From Magnetospirillum molischianum DSM 120 (GTDB taxonomy: Bacteria > Pseudomonadota > Alphaproteobacteria > Rhodospirillales > Magnetospirillaceae), in assembly GCF_000294655.1 (NCBI RefSeq), contig NZ_CAHP01000028.1, forward strand, positions 24,587 through 88,586: DNA of 64,000 nt. Direction: 5' to 3'. This document shows positions 58,029 to 64,000 of this stretch, one piece after another (positions within the stretch are counted from its first letter, which is position 1; each line of letters begins with the position of its first letter). The notes below the pieces were generated by a model that saw only the letters and a list, made by a program, of their open reading frames with translations, searched no databases and was not told the DNA's origin. A program made the translations under genes and the position numbers.

Positions 58029-60081
58029 GCTTGGCCTCCTTGGTGCCGCCAGTTTCGATCGCGGTCGGATGGTCGGAGGCGATTGCCCGGCGGATTGAAA
58101 CGATGCCAAAGCCCACCATCGACACCACCAGGACCAACAGGAAGATCGCGATTCCAGCATCGACATAGGCGTTGAAGACGATCTGGTTCATCTGCGCGAC
58201 GCTCTTGGCTGGGGCGATGACTTTTCCATCGTTCAAGGCGGTCGCGAACTTATCGGCCTGGGCCAGGAAACCGATCGATGGGGTGGAGTCGAACACCTTC
58301 TGTATTCCGGCGGTCAGGGTGCAGATCAGCAGCCAGATCGCCGGAAGCACGGTAACCCAGGCGTAGCGCTGCCGCTTCATCTTGAACAGCACCACCGTGC
58401 ACAGCACCAACGCGACTCCGGCCAGCATCTGATTCGCAATGCCGAACAGCGGCCACAGGGTGTTGATACCGCCCAGCGGGTCGATCACGCCGGTATAAAG
58501 AATGTATCCCCACAACGTGACGGCGATACCCGTGGCGATGAGGTTGTTGCTCCAGGATTTGGTCTGGCGGAAGCTCGGCAGTGCCGCGCCAACCATGTCC
58601 TGGACCATGAAGCGACAGGCGCGGGTGCCAGCATCGACGGCGGTAAGGATGAACAGCGCCTCGAACAGGATCGCGAAATGGTACCAGAAGGCCATCATCG
58701 CCTTGCCGCCAATGACGCTGGAAAAGATTTGGGCCATGCCGACGGCCAGGGTGGGCGCGCCGCCCGCTCGCGACAGGATCGAGGTTTCACCGACATCCTT
58801 GGCTGTTTCAAGCAGCATTTCCGGGGTGATCACGAACCCCCACGAACTGATCACCGCTGCGGCGTTGACGACATCGGAGCCGATCCGCGCCGCCGGACTG
58901 TTCATTGCGAAATAGACGCCTGGCTCGATCACGGTAGCGGCGACCATCGCCATGATTGCGACAAAGCTTTCCATCAGCATTCCGCCGTAGCCGATCAGCG
59001 GAATCTGCGCCTCGGTCTCCAGCATCTTTGGCGTGGTACCCGACGAGATCAGGGCGTGAAATCCCGAGACCGCGCCGCAGGCAATCGTGATGAACAGGAA
59101 TGGAAACAGATTGCCAGAGAAGACCGGCCCGGTTCCGTCGATGAACTGAGTCACTGCCGGCATCTTCAGCGTCGGCATGACGACCAGAATGCCCAGAGCA
59201 AGGCCGATGATGGTGCCGATTTTGAGGAAGGTCGAGAGATAGTCGCGCGGTGCCAGCAGCAGCCAGACCGGCAATACCGAGGCGACAAAGCCATAACCGA
59301 TGATCATCAGAGCCAGTTGCTCGCCCTTGAAGGTGAACAACGGGGCCAGATCGGGGCTTTCTGCGACGGTTTGACCATAAAGAAGGGCAGCCATCAACAG
59401 ACCGAACCCGATCAGGCTCATCTCGCCGATTCGTCCCGGTCGCAGGAAGCGGGTGTAGATTCCCATCAGGATGGCGATTGGAATGGTGGCTATGACGGTG
59501 AAGGTGCCCCACGGGCTGCCAGCCAAAGCCTTGACCACGACTAGGGCCAATACCGCCAGGATGATGATCATGATCATCAGCACGCCGACAAGAGCCAGCG
59601 ACCCGGCAAATGGTCCCATTTCCGATCGGATCATGTCGCCCAGCGATCGTCCGTCGCGGCGGGTCGATAGAAACAGCACCATCGAATCCTGAACGGCTCC
59701 GGCGAAGACGACGCCGCCGAGAATCCACAGGGTGCCGGGCAGATAGCCCATTTGTGCGGCCAGAACCGGACCGACCAGCGGACCAGCGCCGGCGATGGCG
59801 GCAAAATGGTGACCGAACAGGACATACCGATTGGTTGGAACGTAATCCAATCCGTCATTGTAACGGACAGCAGGCGTTACGCGGGCCGGATCAAGTCCCA
59901 TCACTTTGTAGCCGATGAACAGGCCATAAAAGCGATAGGCGATAAAATAGGTACAAACGGCGGCGATCACGAGCCAGATGGCGTTGACGCTCTCGCCGCG
60001 TTCTAACGCCACCACCCCGAGCGCAAAAGCGCCGATTAGGGCCGTTGCCAGCCACATCAATTTAGATACAGGCTTATCCAT
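58021..60081 (-). CDS. cstA: Carbon starvation protein A (peptide/pyruvate transporter)
   Basis: This 686-residue protein has about 16-18 membrane helices and the CstA signature: FGHHFAAIAGAGPLVGPVLA, AAQMGYLPGTLWILGGVVFA, RDGRSLGDMIRSEMGPFAGS. It belongs to the CstA/BtsT family, which takes up pyruvate or peptides. Operon with ybdD downstream. Substrate cannot be decided from sequence. Confidence 0.95.
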   Translation of the reverse strand: MDKPVSKLMWLATALIGAFALGVVALERGESVNAIWLVIAAVCTYFIAYRFYGLFIGYKVMGLDPARVTPAVRYNDGLDYVPTNRYVLFGHHFAAIAGAGPLVGPVLAAQMGYLPGTLWILGGVVFAGAVQDSMVLFLSTRRDGRSLGDMIRSEMGPFAGSLALVGVLMIMIIILAVLALVVVKALAGSPWGTFTVIATIPIAILMGIYTRFLRPGRIGEMSLIGFGLLMAALLYGQTVAESPDLAPLFTFKGEQLALMIIGYGFVASVLPVWLLLAPRDYLSTFLKIGTIIGLALGILVVMPTLKMPAVTQFIDGTGPVFSGNLFPFLFITIACGAVSGFHALISSGTTPKMLETEAQIPLIGYGGMLMESFVAIMAMVAATVIEPGVYFAMNSPAARIGSDVVNAAAVISSWGFVITPEMLLETAKDVGETSILSRAGGAPTLAVGMAQIFSSVIGGKAMMAFWYHFAILFEALFILTAVDAGTRACRFMVQDMVGAALPSFRQTKSWSNNLIATGIAVTLWGYILYTGVIDPLGGINTLWPLFGIANQMLAGVALVLCTVVLFKMKRQRYAWVTVLPAIWLLICTLTAGIQKVFDSTPSIGFLAQADKFATALNDGKVIAPAKSVAQMNQIVFNAYVDAGIAIFLLVLVVSMVGFGIVSIRRAIASDHPTAIETGGTKEAKHA

Positions 60082-60192
60082 TGACCTATCCTCCGCTCTG
60101 GGAGCTAAGGCAAAAGTTATATTATTGGCGTGGTGCCAAGTCTATTTCCGTCAGGGTTACACCACAAATATTCCGACGCAATATCTCCCGCA

Positions 60193-61404
60193 TCAGGGTT
60201 TGAGCACCGGGGCGCGAGCTGGTTTGGTTTCGGTCTGATTTGTGGGTGGCAGTCTGCCTTCGGGAGTCAGAATGGTCTGGCCCATCATCGGAGGCGGAAT
60301 CAGCGGCTCGATCTTGCGCCGGAGATAGTCCTTCTCGGACGGAGCGGCATTCGAGGGTGGGATATCGGCCGAACGGGCGTTGTGCGTTTTGGCGTCGGTC
60401 GCCGGAGGAGAATTGCGGGCTGAGTCGTCGATACGGGGACCGGACGGCGGGGCATTGTCTGCGGTATTGAGAATCACCGGCAGACCATCTTTGCCTCCCC
60501 CGATGATGATGATCTTGCCGTTTGGCGAGGTCGATAGTGCGATTGTCGCCTCGATTCCGCGCAGGCGCAGATATTCCGGCGTGATGGTGCGGGCAACGAT
60601 ATCTTGGAAGGTGCGGATGCCCTCGGCCTCGATCTTCTTGCGCTCGCGTTCCTTTTCCTCGCGGGCGATGCGGAAATCGTATTCCAGCATCGCCTGATAT
60701 TGCTCTGCCTTGCGCTCGATCGCATCGGAAACCTTGTCGGGTAGCTTGACCGAGCGGATCAGCACGTCCTCGACCGTCACCAGTTTGCCGCGAAAGCTTT
60801 GATTGACCAGGGACGAACCCAGTTCCCGCACCATCCGCTCCAATAATTCAGCTTGGATGAAGCCGCGTGCATCGGAATAAAGCTGTTCAGGGGTATAGCG
60901 TGAAATCAACTCGCGGACATGCGAGCCGATTTCCGGGTAGACCAGGATTTCGGGATAATCCGGTCCGACCAGAGAGTGCAGCAGTCCCAGCGCCTCTTTG
61001 TTTACGCGGTAACGCACCGCGATCTCGACCTGCATGGTGAGGCCGTTCGAGGAAATCGTGTCGTAGGTGCGGACGTTATTCTGAAGCCGGGCATCATAGA
61101 CATACATCTCGTCCCACGGGAAAATTGCGTGAACTCCTTCGCCAAAGGAGCGGTCGATTACCGTGCCGCCGAAAAAACGTAGCCACAGCACCCCGGCATG
61201 GCCAGCAGGGACGTTGATGAAGATATTGGGGGCAAGGAGGATGACGAGCAGTATCAGCAGGAGCGAGAAGATGTAAATGGAACTGGCGTTCTGGCGCAGT
61301 CGCCGTTGCAGCGTGTCAAAGCCGGTTCGGTTCAGAAGATGACGTAAGGGCGATGACGGTGGCTCCGCCGCCGCAGGTGTGGCCGCATTGTTCACCTTTG
61401 TCAT
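60193..61404 (-). CDS. SPFH/prohibitin-family membrane protein
   Basis: This 403-residue protein has one N-terminal membrane helix (IYIFSLLLILLVILLAPNIF) and an SPFH domain (INVPAGHAGVLWLRFFGGTV, SNGLTMQVEIAVRYRVNKEA). A Glu/Arg/Lys-rich coiled coil (REEKERERKKIEAEGIRTFQ) follows, then a disordered Pro-rich tail of about 110 residues. No HflK/HflC partner or NfeD gene adjoins. Such proteins form large membrane rings that regulate proteases or microdomains. The tail is longer than usual for the family. Confidence 0.88.
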   Translation of the reverse strand: MTKVNNAATPAAAEPPSSPLRHLLNRTGFDTLQRRLRQNASSIYIFSLLLILLVILLAPNIFINVPAGHAGVLWLRFFGGTVIDRSFGEGVHAIFPWDEMYVYDARLQNNVRTYDTISSNGLTMQVEIAVRYRVNKEALGLLHSLVGPDYPEILVYPEIGSHVRELISRYTPEQLYSDARGFIQAELLERMVRELGSSLVNQSFRGKLVTVEDVLIRSVKLPDKVSDAIERKAEQYQAMLEYDFRIAREEKERERKKIEAEGIRTFQDIVARTITPEYLRLRGIEATIALSTSPNGKIIIIGGGKDGLPVILNTADNAPPSGPRIDDSARNSPPATDAKTHNARSADIPPSNAAPSEKDYLRRKIEPLIPPPMMGQTILTPEGRLPPTNQTETKPARAPVLKP

Positions 61405-61509
61405 CTTTACCCTTCTCGCTGGTCGGGCTTATCCCGGATCTGTTGGATTTTCTCGAAACATTCGTGATTATCCAACGCAACGTCCGTTCCGGCTCCACCG
61501 AAGATAGGG

Positions 61510-61707
61510 TTAATCTAGCGTAACTTTTTCAATCCGTTTACGAATTTCGCGGGAGGGGCGGCAGGCGATCAAAATAAGTACGTCGAAGATCGGGGAGAAC
61601 ATCAGCGCCAGCAGAAAATGCCCCAGAAAACCAAACGCAGTGGCTCGGCCCAGCAGGCCGCAAATCGCGCAGGCAATCACATAGAGAACCAGGACAATGA
61701 TTGGCAT
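61510..61707 (-). CDS. Small two-helix membrane protein
   Basis: This 65-residue protein has two membrane helices (IVLVLYVIACAICGLLG; LGHFLLALMFSPIFDVLILI) and a basic C-terminus (RPSREIRKRIEKV). It lies between the SPFH and DUF697-like genes on the same strand. ATG 61707 gives a clean hydrophobic start. Function unknown. Confidence 0.6.
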   Translation of the reverse strand: MPIIVLVLYVIACAICGLLGRATAFGFLGHFLLALMFSPIFDVLILIACRPSREIRKRIEKVTLD

Positions 61708-61809
61708 GCCGCGTCCTTTTGCCCGTTGCGACGAAAACCACCGCGGTGAGCTTCCGCTCACCGCGTTTGACACCACGTCATGTTTTATCGGCGGCGGGTG
61801 ACGACGGCG

Positions 61810-62376
61810 CTATGCCGCTGCCGTGCTCGCTGCATCAAGCCCTTTGTCCTTGGCCTCGGCGAAATCGGCGGCGAACTCTTTCTTGGCTTCATTGGCGTTA
61901 AAGGACAGGAACGTTCCGCCGGATGCGAAATGTCGCTTGAAGGTCTTGCCCACGGCATAGGTGAAAGCCGCCGCGAAAGCAGGCTGCGTCGCCAACGAGA
62001 ATACTGTGCCGAAGATCGGCGCATGGCGCAAAAGACCATAGATTGCGCCAGAGGAGAGGACGCTGCCGCTGATGGCTGTCGTGCCAATGCCAGCCAGTAG
62101 GGCGGTAACCGAGGATTTGACGGCATTGGCTTTGAACGGCACGCCGTAAAGATCGCCAAGATCCTTCAGCAGTTTGAACTGAACGGCGATCAGCGCTGCG
62201 GTATCAATGAAGCGAAACGGAATTACTCCCGCTCCCATCGACCAATAGACGTTGTTTCGGATGATCGTGTCGGCCCGTTGCGAGTGGCGATCGACTTCGG
62301 TTGCCGACGTGTCTTTATCTTCAGCAGGCTCGTCTGAAACAGCGGCCCGGGTCTTGGCTTTAGCCTCGCTGGTCAT
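61810..62376 (-). CDS. DUF697-like membrane-associated protein
   Basis: This 188-residue protein has an acidic N-terminus and the DUF697-type core NNVYWSMGAGVIPFRFIDTA, QFKLLKDLGDLYGVPFKANA, then three hydrophobic segments (SSVTALLAGIGTTAISGSVL). The C-terminus is an Ala/Lys helix. It resembles the membrane part of GTPase-linked DUF697 proteins without the GTPase. ATG 62376 is chosen where conserved sequence starts. Role unknown. Confidence 0.7.
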   Translation of the reverse strand: MTSEAKAKTRAAVSDEPAEDKDTSATEVDRHSQRADTIIRNNVYWSMGAGVIPFRFIDTAALIAVQFKLLKDLGDLYGVPFKANAVKSSVTALLAGIGTTAISGSVLSSGAIYGLLRHAPIFGTVFSLATQPAFAAAFTYAVGKTFKRHFASGGTFLSFNANEAKKEFAADFAEAKDKGLDAASTAAA

Positions 62377-62609
62377 GATCTCCCCCGTGAGGTGAATCCA
62401 AATTGGTAAGGATCGACAACGCAAGAATAGCATAGATCCGACCGTCAAGGGGGGTCGGTCTTGTCCGAAACCATCCTTTTGGGGCGTGAAGGTGCGGATT
62501 CTCTAGCTGTTAAGGTTTGTGTCGTTCTGTCACCAGTAATCGTTTGGAGAATAGAGATGATTGGTTGTGTCGTCAACCTGGAATCTTCATGTAAACGCTA
62601 TTATTAATT

Positions 62610-63704
62610 CTATGGTTGTGGCGGTAGCGGGCCGGCTTCCCGCCAGTAGCGGGCGGCGCCGGCATGGAAGGGGAGGAAATTGCCCGTCTGAACCATGTCA
62701 TGGGCGGTAAGCTTTTTCAGGACGGGATGCAAAGCCCGCAGCACATCGATATTCTCAATCGAAGAGCGCGTAAGCCAGTAGACGATGTTCGGGTCGAGCG
62801 GTTCGTAGGCGACCAGCGTGGCCTGAATGCCATAAGTCTCAAGCTGTTCCTTCTGTCCAGGGTAGGTGTTGGGCGGAAGGGATATCCTCGAATATTCAGG
62901 GTGAATTCTCAGTATTTCTTCCATTCCATGACCAGATAGGCCGATGACATGGGCATTGCAGAGGGAAATTGCGTCGGAGACTAGATGCGAAGGGTGGCCG
63001 CTCCATACTGCGAAAGCGTCGATATAGCCGCTGCATAACCCCTGGGGGCTGGACTCGATCGGGAATTTGTCTTGTCGGATCATATCCGTTGGACGAATAC
63101 CACTGGCAGACAGATAATCGAGAATCAGTTTGTGCCCGATTGTATTGTCCGGGCCGAGGTTGATTCGCTTGCCGCGCAGATCCTCGGGCATATTGATTGC
63201 CGCCTCGGGCCGGGTCACCAACACCCCCATCTCACTATATAGCGACATCACCGATTGCGCTCCGGGGATCGGCTCCTTGCCCGAAGCGGCCTGAATGGTG
63301 ACATCGGATTGCATGATGGCCATCTGAGCCCGGCCTTGCCGCATCAGTCTGCGGTTATCGGCGCTGCCTTGTGATCGCAAGGCGACACAATGAATCCGGT
63401 GCTGCTCGAAATGGAGGCGGAGAGTATCGCATAGGGCACTCGCGACTGTGAAATAAACACCGTTGGTGGTACCAGAATAGATCGCTAGATAGAGATCCTT
63501 ATTCGGCTTCCATGCTGATGAGGTCAGAACAGAAATAAAATTAATGTCAGTCCAGTCTTTATATTGGTTTAGCGGGATGAAATCCGGGTTGTAAGGGAGT
63601 TTTGTCTGTTTCTCAGTGGCCTGTGTCCCCGCAACCGACATTAGCAGGAGAATGGCCGCGACCATAAGAATTCGGTACAGCGACAGGTGCGCGATTGGGG
63701 TCAT
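62610..63704 (-). CDS. TAXI-family TRAP solute-binding protein
   Basis: This 364-residue protein has a signal peptide (ILMVAAILLLMSVAGTQA) and the TAXI pattern: LYLAIYSGTTNGVYFTVASA, RSQGSADNRRLMRQGRAQMA, IMQSDVTIQA and LRGKRINLGPDNTIGHKLIL. It would bind a small organic acid for a TRAP transporter, but no TRAP permease gene is adjacent. It overlaps the thioesterase stop by 4 nt (ATGA), so the two form an operon. Confidence 0.9.
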   Translation of the reverse strand: MTPIAHLSLYRILMVAAILLLMSVAGTQATEKQTKLPYNPDFIPLNQYKDWTDINFISVLTSSAWKPNKDLYLAIYSGTTNGVYFTVASALCDTLRLHFEQHRIHCVALRSQGSADNRRLMRQGRAQMAIMQSDVTIQAASGKEPIPGAQSVMSLYSEMGVLVTRPEAAINMPEDLRGKRINLGPDNTIGHKLILDYLSASGIRPTDMIRQDKFPIESSPQGLCSGYIDAFAVWSGHPSHLVSDAISLCNAHVIGLSGHGMEEILRIHPEYSRISLPPNTYPGQKEQLETYGIQATLVAYEPLDPNIVYWLTRSSIENIDVLRALHPVLKKLTAHDMVQTGNFLPFHAGAARYWREAGPLPPQP

Positions 63705-64000
63705 GACGCCTCCTGACAAAGTGCTGATCTGACAGGGAACGACGTGCATCCGGTTTCTTCAAAAATCAGCCGCAGAATATCATCCCGATGACTTTGCGCG
63801 AAGAAGTGACCGGCTTCCAGTGTCTCGAAGCGGAACCGATTGGCGGCAAAGAGGCTCCAGGCCCGCATATCGGCTTCGGCGACGAAGGGGTCGTTGCATC
63901 CGGTCACGGCCAGCAATGGGCATTTGATCGCCGGAGCAGGCGGACGGACAAAGCCTTCGGACAGAAAGAAGTCAGCCCGGAGGACCGGCAGAAGCAGCGC
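63701..64000 (-). CDS. Type II thioesterase, C-terminal part (cut by the window edge)
   Basis: The 99 visible residues are the C-terminal part of an alpha/beta-hydrolase thioesterase: LRADFFLSEGF, CPLLAVTGCNDPFVAEADM with the catalytic Asp region, and the His in LEAGHFFAQSHRDDIL. Such TE-II enzymes remove wrong acyl groups from NRPS/PKS carrier proteins, which suggests a natural-product cluster to the right. The catalytic Ser half lies outside the window. Confidence 0.85.
   Translation of the reverse strand, partial: ALLLPVLRADFFLSEGFVRPPAPAIKCPLLAVTGCNDPFVAEADMRAWSLFAANRFRFETLEAGHFFAQSHRDDILRLIFEETGCTSFPVRSALCQEAS

Overview
The window is high-GC DNA with Shine-Dalgarno-led, tightly overlapping (ATGA) genes, and its content points to an alphaproteobacterium of the Rhodospirillaceae type (Rhodospirillum/Magnetospirillum/Phaeospirillum-like). 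The basis is an rcoM-cowN pair (CO sensing and CO protection of nitrogenase, known from Rhodospirillum rubrum), the anaerobic [FeFe]-hydrogenase maturation genes hydE, hydF and hydG, and the Cu-A assembly genes. The genus is inference.

Bases 1 to about 29,880 are the right-hand part of a prophage. From left to right it holds early genes with a palindromic operator (1-1,561), an orphan HicB-like repressor facing a CHC2 primase across two near-identical palindromes (1,606-3,359), an ATPase/helicase (3,501-5,069), a repeat-rich gap that could be an origin (5,070-5,317), an HNH/terminase packaging module (5,844-8,517), an HK97-type head module (8,520-12,644), connectors (12,672-14,606), and a Mu-like contractile tail from a DUF2635 protein and sheath through tape measure, baseplate and fibre (14,619-26,310). 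A holin/lysozyme cassette follows (26,310-27,251). Three further genes lie near the right end, two of them on the opposite strand and looking like lysogenic-conversion cargo. The prophage ends in the 3' half of a tRNA-Pro(GGG) gene (29,835-29,879), so the integrase, repressor and intact tRNA should lie left of the window. The phage is a chimera: HK97-like head with a Mu-like tail. Its tail-chaperone gene carries a textbook -1 frameshift site.

Bases 29,880-64,000 are chromosome. A leftward operon hydG-aspA-hydF-hydE encodes the three H-cluster maturases with an aspartate ammonia-lyase between them; aspA is broken by one extra base in a G9 run. No hydrogenase structural gene is visible. Next come a chemoreceptor, a TetR regulator with a readable promoter, an aminotransferase-PCuAC-SCO operon, an MFS exporter, and a periplasmic binding protein paired with a sensor kinase. 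A FUSC-like gene, rcoM and cowN form a leftward cluster, divergent from cysJ-cysI (sulfite reductase).

The last third is mostly housekeeping and stress functions: an XRE regulator, a cation-efflux protein, pdxH, a DnaJ/CbpA chaperone, a single-domain response regulator, a marR-emrA-emrB-usp operon, a cstA-ybdD peptide/pyruvate uptake pair, an SPFH/prohibitin protein, two small membrane-associated proteins, a TAXI-type binding protein and the C-terminal end of a thioesterase cut by the window edge.
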